Source: an uncultured Nitrospiraceae bacterium (GTDB lineage Bacteria > Nitrospirota > Thermodesulfovibrionia > Thermodesulfovibrionales > Dissulfurispiraceae). Taken from it: a stretch of 45,980 bases of DNA. Position numbers and translations under genes: made by a program. Shown one piece after another: positions 14,927 to 23,622 of this stretch. The first letter of the stretch is position 1, and every line of letters begins with the position of its first letter. The notes under the pieces are model-generated. The model was not told the DNA's origin. It ran no database searches and was given only the letters and a program-made list of their open reading frames with translations. The stretch lies in NCBI GenBank assembly GCA_903822005.1, contig CAIJNL010000019.1, positions 1 to 45,980 on the forward strand, read 5' to 3'.

Positions 14927-16300
14927 TTGAACGCACAGGAAAACAGGATCGATCTGACCAAAGGCAGTCTGTGGGCAAATATCTGGCATATGTCGTGGCC
15001 GATGCTTGTCATCATGTTCCTCAATTTTTTTGTCGGGGTCGTGGATGTATATGTGGCCGGACTTATCAGCCCTCAGGTACAGGCCGCTGTCGGTTTTGTA
15101 AGCCAGATATTGTTCCTGACCATAATACTTGCCAATGCCATCAGCATTGGGGGATTGGCGCTTGTTGCGAGGGCCGAAGGGGCCGGTGATTCAGCAAGTG
15201 CCGTGGCAGTCGCACGGCAGGCCCTCATGTTCGGCTGTATTGTGGCTGTGGTGATTACTGTTGCCGTACTGCTGTTCTACAGGCAGATAGTGATGCTGAC
15301 AGGTTTCCCGGAGCAGATAGCTGAAATAGCCGGAAATTTTCTGCAAGTATATGCTGTTGCTCTGGGGTTCAGCTATATTCTCATTATCTCAAATGCGATG
15401 TTCAGGGCGAGCGGCGAGGTCAGGAAGCCCCTTATGACAATGACGGTAGTCAGCGTCCTGAATATTGCGGCCAACTTCATTTTTGTGTTTGGTATTGCCG
15501 CTTTTCCCGGACTCGGATATATCGGCATAGCAGTGGCATCGGCATTTGCAGTTGCGGTCGGTGTTTTTATAAATCTCATTCAATTCATGTTTGGCAGGTG
15601 GGCTGCCATCTATAAACGCCCGTGGTATCTCTCTTTTGATATCCTGAAAAGAATGCTCTCGATCAGCTGGCCGTCTGCCATGCTCCAGATTGCGTGGAAT
15701 GCGGGCAGTATCATCCTTTACAACATTCTTGGCAGGCTCGGTGATGCATCAATAACTTCAATTGCCGCAATGACTAACGGATTCAGGATTGAGGCTGTCA
15801 TATTCCTTCCGGCCTTCGCGCTGAATATGGCGGCATCCGTGCTGATAGGGCAGAATCTGGGGGCGGGTAACCCGGACAGGGCGGAAGAACTGGGATGGAA
15901 GATCGGGAAAACAGCTGTCGTTCTCATGAGCGCAATGGCCCTCGTCATATTCATATTTGCGGAACAGATCGCCTCGGTCTTCACTAATGATCAGGCGGTG
16001 CTTGCGGCAACGGTCATGTACTTACGGCTGAATATGCTTTCAGAACCCTTTATGGCATTAAGTGTTGTGCTCGGCGGCGGTCTGCAGGGGGCCGGAGATA
16101 CCCGCGGGACCATGTGGGTTGTGGTTACAGCAATGTGGCTGATCCGGCTTCCGATGGCTTATGTGCTTGCCCATTCGCTTGGATATGGGGCCACAGGAGT
16201 ATGGGTCGCAATGATAGTATCCATGTTTATCCAGGGAACAATGATGGCCAGAAGGTTCCGAGGCGGCAAATGGAAACTGGTCAAGATAGAGAGTATTTGA
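14927..16300 (+). CDS. MATE-family efflux transporter
   Basis: 457 residues with about 12 membrane segments in two homologous halves. It exports cationic drugs or metabolites by Na+ or H+ antiport across the inner membrane. Family hallmarks are the N-terminal GSLWANIWHMSWPMLV, the FRASGEVRKPL segment at the end of the first half and LGGGLQGAGDTRG in the second. The frame stays open back to 14828, but a TTG at 14927 with GGAG 11 nt upstream gives the family's normal length and removes a basic, non-family extension that overlaps the glycosylase gene. Substrate is unknown. Confidence 0.9.
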   Translation: MNAQENRIDLTKGSLWANIWHMSWPMLVIMFLNFFVGVVDVYVAGLISPQVQAAVGFVSQILFLTIILANAISIGGLALVARAEGAGDSASAVAVARQALMFGCIVAVVITVAVLLFYRQIVMLTGFPEQIAEIAGNFLQVYAVALGFSYILIISNAMFRASGEVRKPLMTMTVVSVLNIAANFIFVFGIAAFPGLGYIGIAVASAFAVAVGVFINLIQFMFGRWAAIYKRPWYLSFDILKRMLSISWPSAMLQIAWNAGSIILYNILGRLGDASITSIAAMTNGFRIEAVIFLPAFALNMAASVLIGQNLGAGNPDRAEELGWKIGKTAVVLMSAMALVIFIFAEQIASVFTNDQAVLAATVMYLRLNMLSEPFMALSVVLGGGLQGAGDTRGTMWVVVTAMWLIRLPMAYVLAHSLGYGATGVWVAMIVSMFIQGTMMARRFRGGKWKLVKIESI

Positions 16301-16382
16301 TCTGTTTGATGCGGAATTAAGAAATATTTAAGTATAATTAAGGGATAAGTAAATCCTAACTTTTTACATGCGGGAGAGCCTG

Positions 16383-17600
16383 ATGCTCAAATTATTTAAC
16401 ACCTTCGGCAAAAAGACAGAGACTTTCAAGCCGGTAAATCCTAAAGCAGTGAGTGTTTTTACCTGCGGACCTTCAGTTTATCAGCGGGCCCACATAGGCA
16501 ATATGCGCACCTTTCTGTTTGAGGACGCCCTCGTGCGTTATCTCGAATATCTGGGCTATAACGTCAAGCGTGGAATGAATATAACGGACGTTGAGGACAA
16601 GGCGATAAGCCAGGCGATAAAGGAAAAAATAAGTCTCAAGAAAATGACTGACAGGAATATCAAACAGTTTGTCACTGAGATGAAGATGCTTGGCATGAAG
16701 GCGCCTGATTATCTTCCGAGGGCTTCCGATCATGTTGATCGGGCCGCGGACATTATTCAGGCGCTTCTTGACAAGGGAATAGCATACAGGTATCGGGAAA
16801 ATATATATTTTGATCCGCTGAAATTCAGGGGCTTTGGAAAGCTTTTTGGCCTTGACATGTCTAAATGGCCGAAGAAAAAAATAAGATTTCACAAGGACAC
16901 ATATCCGGGCATTCAGTGGAACCTTGGCGATTTTATCTTGTGGCATGGATATGTGGAAGGAGACAGGTTTTACTGGGACACGAAGATAGGCCGTGGCCGC
17001 CCTTCCTGGAACGTACAGGACCCCAGCATGATTGTAGATTATTTCGATGAGACATTGTCGATATATTGCGGCGGGATAGATAATCTTTACCGTCATCACG
17101 ATTATCTGCTCGCGATACTCGAATCCGTAAGGCCATTCAGGATGGCGCGCTACTGGCTCCATGGCCGCCACCTGTTTGTGGACGGCAGGAAAATGTCTAA
17201 GAGTAAAGGAAGCATAATCTATACTGAAGACCTGCTGAAGCGGGGTTATTCGGCCGCTGAGGTGCGCTTCTTTTTAATATACGGGCACTACAGGAGCACA
17301 TTGAATTATTCAGACTTGCGGATGAAATCATCTGCCCGCAGGCTGTCTGATTTCAGAAAGGCCGTGGGTGTTATCCGGAAGCAGGCAGGGAATTCTGCGT
17401 CTGTTCAGAGCAGTTTGTCCGAAAGTTTAAAAAAGATGTTTGGCGGGGGCATGGACCTGGACCTCGATGTCAGGACAGCATTCGATAGCATTCATAAAAT
17501 AATAGCCGGCATCAATCCTGCTGAACTGAAGCCGGCTGAGGCAGCAGGGATTATCAGGACACTGCAAGAAATAGACACTGTTCTGAGGGTTATTATTTAG
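16383..17600 (+). CDS. cysteinyl-tRNA synthetase paralogue lacking zinc ligands and C-terminal domain
   Basis: 405 residues, class I aminoacyl-tRNA synthetase of the CysRS family. The start MLKLFNTF matches genuine CysRS and has GGGAG 8 nt upstream. The HIGH-type motif is HIGN and KMSKSKG is intact, so adenylate formation is plausible. Of the four zinc ligands of E. coli CysRS (Cys28, Cys209, His234, Glu238), Cys28 and the His are kept. The WHIECSAM block is WNVQDPSM here (Cys209 to Asp) and PHHENE is RHHDYL (Glu238 to Leu). Zinc is what selects cysteine, so another substrate is likely. The protein ends about 55 residues short of CysRS, removing most of the anticodon-binding region. It may be an amino-acid:small-molecule ligase like MshC, or a degenerate duplicate. 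Confidence 0.85.
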   Translation: MLKLFNTFGKKTETFKPVNPKAVSVFTCGPSVYQRAHIGNMRTFLFEDALVRYLEYLGYNVKRGMNITDVEDKAISQAIKEKISLKKMTDRNIKQFVTEMKMLGMKAPDYLPRASDHVDRAADIIQALLDKGIAYRYRENIYFDPLKFRGFGKLFGLDMSKWPKKKIRFHKDTYPGIQWNLGDFILWHGYVEGDRFYWDTKIGRGRPSWNVQDPSMIVDYFDETLSIYCGGIDNLYRHHDYLLAILESVRPFRMARYWLHGRHLFVDGRKMSKSKGSIIYTEDLLKRGYSAAEVRFFLIYGHYRSTLNYSDLRMKSSARRLSDFRKAVGVIRKQAGNSASVQSSLSESLKKMFGGGMDLDLDVRTAFDSIHKIIAGINPAELKPAEAAGIIRTLQEIDTVLRVII

Positions 17601-18487
17601 CTGCCGGATATTGCGCCGAGTTCGGACACCTATTCCGATCTGCTTCGGACAATATTCCAATTTAGTTTGGACCGATTGTCGGGGCGGAATTTCAACCGGT
17701 TCAGTGTCGACTTTTTCCGGAAAACAACAATGCTCGGCTTCTTTGGTTTTTGCGCATGTCTACTGACAATCTTGAATTTATGGATGCATTGTAATCTGAC
17801 AATTTCTGGAAATAATCGTCAGACACAGACAGTCCATCCTTCATGACTGCAAATTCCAGTATTTGCTGGCTACAGAAAAGTTTTGTACACGCCATCCTGT
17901 CTCTTACAAAAGGTGATAATCAACAAATCTGGCTAACCAGGAATTGCTAATTATCGAAAGAAACAATATGATTCTGCTTTAGGCAGACCGGCGGGTGTTA
18001 AAACATTATGTCGGTTCAAGACCTGAGACCATTTCCACCCTGTATATAAATTACCTACAGCATGTACTTTTTACATAAAAAAGGTAAGCATATTCTGAAT
18101 TATTCTTATTTTTCAATATGGCGATGACCGGCATTAAAATTGCCTGTCTTGTGCTGCCTGTCAAGCACGTCTCTGATAGGTGAAATTACATCATGTTGGT
18201 GTAATGGTAACGTGCAGTTTTTTTATTTATTGAGTGGCGACTGGAACGACTACGAGAGGGAGTCGTCTTATGACTCGAAAGAAAGTTTACGGCTATTTTT
18301 GAATAGACTGGGTCGGCAAGGGAAATATATTTTTTGCAAGCATGGTTTTTTTGTATTTTAGGAAATAACGTTTCGAGCGTCGCAGATGAAGGATGTATAT
18401 CATTTTGTTGAAGCTGGAATAACGAACTTATTATTGACTTGAATGGCCATATCGAAAGTTTAAACAATCGGCCAGGAGGATAGAACT
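17601..18487. other. intergenic region, left flank of the RHS cassette
   Basis: 887 nt without a convincing gene. It begins with IS21-like terminal repeats (separate entry). The rest is AT-rich, with short hairpins such as GAGTC...GACTC near 18262-18281, and I see no recognised RNA. A good ribosome binding site (CAGGAGGA) for the RHS gene lies at the end. No strong promoter was found. Confidence 0.5.
17621..17690 (+). repeat. IS21-like terminal sequence, left end
   Basis: TTCGGACACCTATTCCGAT (17621-17639), then TTCGGACAATATTCCAAT (17644-17661) and a weaker third copy TTTGGACCGATTGTCGG. Tandem copies of this kind at an end are typical of IS21-family elements. The first copy matches, in inverted orientation, the sequence at 23593-23621. 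Confidence 0.6.
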
Positions 18488-21400
18488 ATGCTAAAAAGAA
18501 AAAAGGTGGGCGAGTACGCGGGGAAGGACAAGAGAATATTGGAGCGGCCTTTTTTCGGCTCCATTGTGCCAGCGGTCAGCTCTTTCTTTATTTGTATTTT
18601 TGCGATATGCATGTTTTGTTTAATCTCTTATACATCTGCTAGTGCGTGTAGTGAGCACCCATGGGGAGGCGAAGGGGTAGCTTGTAATATCGGGCCTCAT
18701 ACTGCTTCTGATTTTTATACGAAAGGATCAATTTTACAATACTCTGTCCAAGAAAATGATCATTTGAAATACTATTCATACGTCATTCCGGAAGATGGGT
18801 ATTATGTTGCTGTAACTACCAAGACGGACATGCTTGGTGGAATAAATGGTGATATTTATTGTGAACCTGACTGCTCACATTGGTATGGGAGTTGCCAGCC
18901 ACCTGCTCCGACACAAGTTGGATGGGATGCCATTGTTGCGACTCCGACAGCCCAAGCTTCATGGTCATATGAGATATGGGGTGGAGAATGCGTAATATAC
19001 GGGACTGCTTCTAGTACATATCAAATTTACGCAAAGTTTCTTGCACGAAGCAACACCGACACCAACGACACAGGCGATCCATGTAATAACAGTGTCCCTG
19101 CCGAATCCTCAGCCAACTTGGCGAGCGGCAATCTTTATCATTCCCAGAAGGTAGCCGGGCTTGCCTTCTCTTACAACAGCATAGACCCGTACTCTGGCCC
19201 ACTGGGTAAGGGCTGGACCCACAACTTCAACCTCTCGATTACCCCGCAAAGCAACGGGACTCTTTTACTTAAAACTGGCGACGGTAACAACTTCTACTTT
19301 TCTCTTGCAATCGGTATATACACTCCCGCCGCAGGCAATGGCGATACTTCAACTATTGTCGCAAACACAGGTGGCAGTTATACCCGCACACAGAAAAACG
19401 GCATTGTCCAGACCTTTAACTCCGTCGGCAATCTAACCTCCATCACAGACAGAGATGGTAGAACCGCAACCCTTGCATATAGCGGCGGCAATCTTACGAG
19501 CGTTACAGACCCAAATGGCAGGGTGACTATATTCACATCGTCTTCCAATAAGATAACTTCAATCACCACCCCCAATGGCGGGGTTTATACTCTTGCTTAC
19601 TCTGGCGAATATCTGAGTTCAATCACCGACCCTCTCGGCAATGCATGGCAGTATACCTATAACTCCAATGGCAACATGCTCACAAAGACAGATCCTCTGG
19701 GCAATCTCGTATCTTATACCTACGACTCCACAGGCAGACTGCTGACATCCACTGACCCTGAAGGCAAGACCAGAGCCATGAACTACACCCAGTCGGGCAA
19801 TACATCCTTTACCGAAAAAGACGGCGGTGTCTGGACATATACATACGACACGACACTCCTTGCCAAGACCCAAAAGATAGACCCTCTGGGCAATATCACG
19901 AAATATGCCTATGACTTAAACAGAAACCTTATATCCGAAACTGCACCAGACAACAGCGTAACAGCTTATGCCTATGATGCAAACAGCAACCTGACCTCTT
20001 TAACCGACCCTCAGGGCAACAAGACCAGCTATACCTATAACAGCCTGAACCTGGTCACCTCCATAACAGACCCAAAGACCGTTGTTACTTCGTTGACCTA
20101 TGATGCAAAAGGCAATCTGACAAAGATAACCGACCCTCTGGGGGGATCAAGGACATTGCAGTATGACGCCAAGGGCAATGTCATCTCACTCACCGACCCC
20201 AAGGGTGCCGTCACTTCATTTGCCTATGACGCACAGAACAATCTGACCAGCATCAAAGACTCTCTGGGCAACATCACCTCATTCACCTATGACGCTGCGG
20301 GCAACAGGCTGACCATGACCGACCCTCTTGCCAATGTCACCCACTATGCCTATAACAGCCTTAACCAGATGACACAGGTCACAGACCCCAAGGGCAACAT
20401 CACCCGGTTCACTTATGACTATAAGGGCAATGTGCTCACCACCACGGACGCAAACAACAACCCGACAAACTATGCATATAACTACCGCGGGCAGGTAACC
20501 CAGATAACCGATGCCCTGAACAACATCACAAGGCTAAACTACGGGGCAACTGGATGCAGTGGCGGATGCAATGGCGGAGCAGAAAAGCTAACAGCCCTGA
20601 CCGATGCGCTAAACAACATAACCAGCTATAGCTATGACCTGTTGGGCAGATTGTCCACAGAGACCGACCCGATTGGCAACGTGAACTCATATCAATATGA
20701 TGTAAAGAGCAATCTCACAAAAAAGACAAGACCTGACGGCACCAACATTGTCTACACATATGACCTTGCAAGCAGGCTGATACAGAAAACATACCCTGAC
20801 GGTAATGTTGCAGCTTTCCAGTATGACCAGGTTGGCAATATGACCTATGCAGGCAATCAGCATATTGCATACAACATGGTTTATGACGCCAACAGGCGGC
20901 TGAGTAGCATAACAGACTCAAATGGACGAGTCATCAAATATACATACGACAGCCTGGGCAACAGGACCCAGCTAACCTATCCGGATAATACAAAAGTGAA
21001 CTATGCCTATGACACTGCAAGCAGGCTGACAGGCATTGCGACCTTGCAAGGAACACTCGGCACCCTGAACTGGACATATGCGTATGACAGCCTGAGTAGG
21101 AGGACAAAACAGACTAACCCCAATGGCACCTCTGCAAACTACGCTTATGACCAGGCAAGCGGGCTCACCAGTTTGATCAATACTTTTTCGACCGGAGCAG
21201 TTATCAGCGGCTACAACTATACCCTTGATAATGTCGGCAATCGGCTTACCAAGGCCGACCAGAACGAGCAGATTAATTATACCTACGATGCCGTATACCA
21301 ATTGACTCAGGCCCAGCCGACTGCAAGTGCCCATGAAACATACTCCTACGACGCTGTGGGCAACAGGTTAATCGGCCCCAAGCCTCATAGGAAATATACT

Positions 21401-22426
21401 TATGATCATGCAAACCAGCTTGTCACAGAGAACAAACAGCAGTTCCAGCACGACGTGCATGGAAACCTCATTCAGCACATTAACGGCACGACAACTTTCA
21501 GCTATACTTATGATTATGAGAACCGGCTTGTACAGGCAGAAAAGAACGCAAACGGGATCATAACCATGGCACAGTATAAATACGACCCGTTTGGCCGGCG
21601 TATAGAGAAGAGTGTAACAAAAGATGGCGACACTGACACGACGAAATATGTTTATGACGGTGCTAGCATTATTGCCGAATATGACGAGACTAACGCACTG
21701 GGCAATCGCTACATTCAGGGTTTGGGTATCGATGAGCCTCTTGCAGTGCTGAAGAACAAGAATGTACATTATTATCATGCAGACGGTCTTGGTTCGATAA
21801 CAGCCTTGACTGATAAAAAACAGAATGTAGATGAAAGATTTGAATACGATTCCTTCGGAAAGATGACTCATACTGGATCGGTAGATCAACCGTACGCTTT
21901 CACAGGCAGGGAGTGGGATAAAGAAATGGGGATGTATTACTATCGTGCCAGATATTATGATGAAAAAACCGGGAGGTTTATTACTAAAGACCCAATGGGA
22001 TTCGGTGGCGGTGATGTGAATCTCTACCGCATGACTGATAGTGTCGGAAAACCCGCGCCCGTTGTAAATCCATATTGGTATGTCGATAGTGTCGGAAAAC
22101 CATGGCCGCTGACGAGTATGGGGCAGTTTATAGGCAATTCGCTTATGCTGCAATCCAACTTATACATTTACGCCGCAAACAATCCGATTAATAATACAGA
22201 TTCATCAGGTATGATATTAGACAATATTAAATGTTTTTATTATATGACTAAATGTGCGCAGGAAGCTTTAAAATGCAAAGAGAAAATGGAAAAGGAATCT
22301 AAATGCGATCCAGATAATGTGGATAAAACTCCTACTTCAGATAAATTATTTAAAGAATGTTGGCAAGGCACACCCGCATGTCAAAAGCAAATTGAAGCCT
22401 GCGGATCATATGTTCTTTCTCCTTAG
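18488..22426 (+). CDS. RHS/YD-repeat protein with short cysteine-rich C-terminal tip
   Basis: 1312 residues. A basic N-terminus and a hydrophobic segment (about 30-52, SSFFICIFAICMFCLISYTS) form a signal peptide or anchor. A Cys-containing beta domain follows (about 55-185). An RHS-type entry region (NLASGNLYHSQ, GKGWTHNFNLSI) leads into about 35 YD repeats (YTYDS.GN...TDPLGN) across roughly 300-1090, which in the family wrap into a hollow shell. The conserved RHS core motif is RYYDEKTGRFITKDPMGF (about 1155-1172). The end differs from neighbours: after LYIYAANNPINNTDSSG a 71-residue, Lys/Glu-rich, AT-rich tip holds seven cysteines. RHS tips are usually toxins released by autoproteolysis; this one matches no toxin I know. 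Two small membrane proteins follow directly and could be immunity or accessory proteins. Confidence 0.92.
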   Translation: MLKRKKVGEYAGKDKRILERPFFGSIVPAVSSFFICIFAICMFCLISYTSASACSEHPWGGEGVACNIGPHTASDFYTKGSILQYSVQENDHLKYYSYVIPEDGYYVAVTTKTDMLGGINGDIYCEPDCSHWYGSCQPPAPTQVGWDAIVATPTAQASWSYEIWGGECVIYGTASSTYQIYAKFLARSNTDTNDTGDPCNNSVPAESSANLASGNLYHSQKVAGLAFSYNSIDPYSGPLGKGWTHNFNLSITPQSNGTLLLKTGDGNNFYFSLAIGIYTPAAGNGDTSTIVANTGGSYTRTQKNGIVQTFNSVGNLTSITDRDGRTATLAYSGGNLTSVTDPNGRVTIFTSSSNKITSITTPNGGVYTLAYSGEYLSSITDPLGNAWQYTYNSNGNMLTKTDPLGNLVSYTYDSTGRLLTSTDPEGKTRAMNYTQSGNTSFTEKDGGVWTYTYDTTLLAKTQKIDPLGNITKYAYDLNRNLISETAPDNSVTAYAYDANSNLTSLTDPQGNKTSYTYNSLNLVTSITDPKTVVTSLTYDAKGNLTKITDPLGGSRTLQYDAKGNVISLTDPKGAVTSFAYDAQNNLTSIKDSLGNITSFTYDAAGNRLTMTDPLANVTHYAYNSLNQMTQVTDPKGNITRFTYDYKGNVLTTTDANNNPTNYAYNYRGQVTQITDALNNITRLNYGATGCSGGCNGGAEKLTALTDALNNITSYSYDLLGRLSTETDPIGNVNSYQYDVKSNLTKKTRPDGTNIVYTYDLASRLIQKTYPDGNVAAFQYDQVGNMTYAGNQHIAYNMVYDANRRLSSITDSNGRVIKYTYDSLGNRTQLTYPDNTKVNYAYDTASRLTGIATLQGTLGTLNWTYAYDSLSRRTKQTNPNGTSANYAYDQASGLTSLINTFSTGAVISGYNYTLDNVGNRLTKADQNEQINYTYDAVYQLTQAQPTASAHETYSYDAVGNRLIGPKPHRKYTYDHANQLVTENKQQFQHDVHGNLIQHINGTTTFSYTYDYENRLVQAEKNANGIITMAQYKYDPFGRRIEKSVTKDGDTDTTKYVYDGASIIAEYDETNALGNRYIQGLGIDEPLAVLKNKNVHYYHADGLGSITALTDKKQNVDERFEYDSFGKMTHTGSVDQPYAFTGREWDKEMGMYYYRARYYDEKTGRFITKDPMGFGGGDVNLYRMTDSVGKPAPVVNPYWYVDSVGKPWPLTSMGQFIGNSLMLQSNLYIYAANNPINNTDSSGMILDNIKCFYYMTKCAQEALKCKEKMEKESKCDPDNVDKTPTSDKLFKECWQGTPACQKQIEACGSYVLSP
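22037..22101 (+). repeat. 17-bp direct repeat inside the RHS core
   Basis: GATAGTGTCGGAAAACC occurs at 22037-22053 and 22085-22101, 48 nt (16 codons) apart and in frame. It encodes TDSVGKP and VDSVGKP. The repeat sits in a segment of about 48 residues that separates the DVNLY and YIYAANNPIN parts of the usually contiguous RHS core end. Confidence 0.8.
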
Positions 22427-22497
22427 GAGGCGAAGTTGCAAGAAGCCTATTTCTTGATATATTTTCCGTGGATAGAAATAATCGAAAGGAGACTAAT

Positions 22498-22911
22498 ATG
22501 CGGTATTTTATTGCTGTACTCTCTGGTACTATAACTTCTTTTCTGATGATGGGTGTCGTAACTTTTATGGTTATGCAGTTTGATATTAAGCCATACAGCG
22601 ATTATCTTGTTGGCGAATTATATTATGAGCATATTTTCCTCATTGCCGATAGGGTGCTAATTATCGTGTATATAATCATTTTGCCTCTGATTGCTTTCAT
22701 AGCAAGTTTGGTAGCCGCTCTTATTGCAAAAAATAAAGAATATCTGATTGGGCTTCTCAGTATTTTCCCAATGGTGATTCTTTTCTTTTATGTGTCAAGG
22801 TATTATTGGGTTATGGTTTTGACCACTTCTATTTTAGCAATTACTGGCGTGCGTCTGGCTATCTTCATTAAATCTAAATTTGTTGAAGGTCATATTTCCG
22901 CGGTTCTATAA
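22498..22911 (+). CDS. small integral membrane protein, RHS-associated
   Basis: 137 residues with four predicted membrane helices (FIAVLSGTITSFLMMGVVTF; LIIVYIIILPLIAFIASLVAAL; IGLLSIFPMVILFFYVS; MVLTTSILAITGVRLAIF). The ATG at 22498 follows AAAGGAG. An in-frame GTG at 22468 is less likely. It is AT-rich like the RHS tip and lies 71 nt after the RHS stop. No family is recognised. By position it is a candidate immunity or accessory protein for the RHS tip. Confidence 0.7.
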   Translation: MRYFIAVLSGTITSFLMMGVVTFMVMQFDIKPYSDYLVGELYYEHIFLIADRVLIIVYIIILPLIAFIASLVAALIAKNKEYLIGLLSIFPMVILFFYVSRYYWVMVLTTSILAITGVRLAIFIKSKFVEGHISAVL

Positions 22912-22929
22912 AACTAGAGAGGACGGAAA

Positions 22930-23250
22930 ATGCTAATTTATTTGATTTCATATATAGGGAGCACTATATTTGCTGCAATATGTCTATGGGTAGCGGCAAA
23001 GATAAGCGCCATAGATGGATCATTTGCCGATATGGCGATAATTTCAGCTATATCAGCATTATTTACATTAATACCATATGTCGGTGCTATCTGTTCAAGC
23101 GTCGTGATGTTTGTCTTGCTTTGCAAACGGACAAATGCGGATTTTTGGCCCGATGCTGTCTTAATGGTTATTGTAAGCAAAGTAATAGGATTAATAGGAG
23201 TTCTATACATATCAAAATATTTTAATTTTGAACCGATAATTGGACTTTAA
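22930..23250 (+). CDS. small integral membrane protein, RHS-associated
   Basis: 106 residues with three hydrophobic helices (LIYLISYIGSTIFAAICLWV; MAIISAISALFTLIPYVGAI; VLMVIVSKVIGLIGVLYISK). GAGAGGA precedes the ATG. It starts 18 nt after the previous membrane gene, so the two are probably co-transcribed with the RHS gene. No family is recognised. Confidence 0.7.
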   Translation: MLIYLISYIGSTIFAAICLWVAAKISAIDGSFADMAIISAISALFTLIPYVGAICSSVVMFVLLCKRTNADFWPDAVLMVIVSKVIGLIGVLYISKYFNFEPIIGL

Positions 23251-23308
23251 TCGCCTCAGAGTAGTGATATAATTAAGTATTCATATATTGCAGGAGGTCG
23301 GTGAATGC

Positions 23309-23410
23309 TTAAATCGGACTGTCCACGGAACTGTGTAAGTTGTCATTGATTGCCAATGCTATCGTTTCTTTGTGTACATCCATGCCAATAAATGTGTTAA
23401 AATCTGTCAT
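23309..23410 (-). pseudogene. N-terminal remnant of an IS110-family transposase
   Basis: The minus-strand frame from ATG 23410 (GGAGGACAG upstream) reads FIGMDVHKETIALAIND, the N-terminal DEDD-type motif with the first catalytic Asp of IS110 transposases. It stops after 33 residues, where the full protein would have about 300-400. The last few codons no longer look like IS110, so the break is near 23325. Only the 5' end of the element survives. Confidence 0.8.
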
Positions 23411-23592
23411 AACCTGTCCTCCTTAATTGTGGCTCTGTGCCTTTGGTTCCTACCTTAAAGCTTAACCCACGTTCCTTAAGGTCGGACAGGTTTAATGCAT
23501 TCTGTCTAAAGACTTGTAGGAGTAATTCGGACGTCAAGAGGTCTCACCCCGGGAACGGAAAGCGACCGTTATATGAAATCAGCCTGTCTATC
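23411..23592 (-). ncRNA. possible IS110 left-end (bridge RNA) remnant
   Basis: About 180 nt of non-coding sequence lies between the transposase start and the IS21-like repeat. In IS110 elements the non-coding end next to the transposase start encodes the bridge RNA. CTTAAGG/CCTTAAG-type and GGTAGGA-type short pairings are present, but I cannot fold it reliably. The assignment rests on position only. Confidence 0.25.
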
Positions 23593-23621
23593 GTCTGAAC
23601 ATATCGGAATAGGTGTCTGAA
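23593..23621 (-). repeat. IS21-like terminal sequence, right end (inverted)
   Basis: The minus strand reads TTCAGACACCTATTCCGAT then ATGTTCAGAC. It matches the left end at 17621-17650 except for three G/A or C/A differences and one extra base. It abuts the stop codon of the acyltransferase gene (23623-23625). Confidence 0.65.
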
Positions 23622-23622
23622 T

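Noticed and set aside
17701-17895. Minus-strand frame just inside the left IS21-like end
   Set aside because: Short, no start signal and no transposase motif. It may be a decayed insertion-sequence interior but cannot be supported as a gene.
18140-18361. Possible 73-residue gene upstream of the RHS gene
   Set aside because: No ribosome binding site, no recognisable composition, and it crosses hairpin-forming AT-rich sequence.
19400-21900. Repetitive DNA in the RHS gene as a CRISPR or satellite array
   Set aside because: The repeats are imperfect, in frame and encode YD repeats. No constant repeat/spacer pattern exists here or elsewhere in the window.
23292-23346. Short frame with an AGGAGG site starting at 23305
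   Set aside because: Only 14 codons, and it runs into the IS110 remnant. It is probably the broken start of a lost gene or chance.
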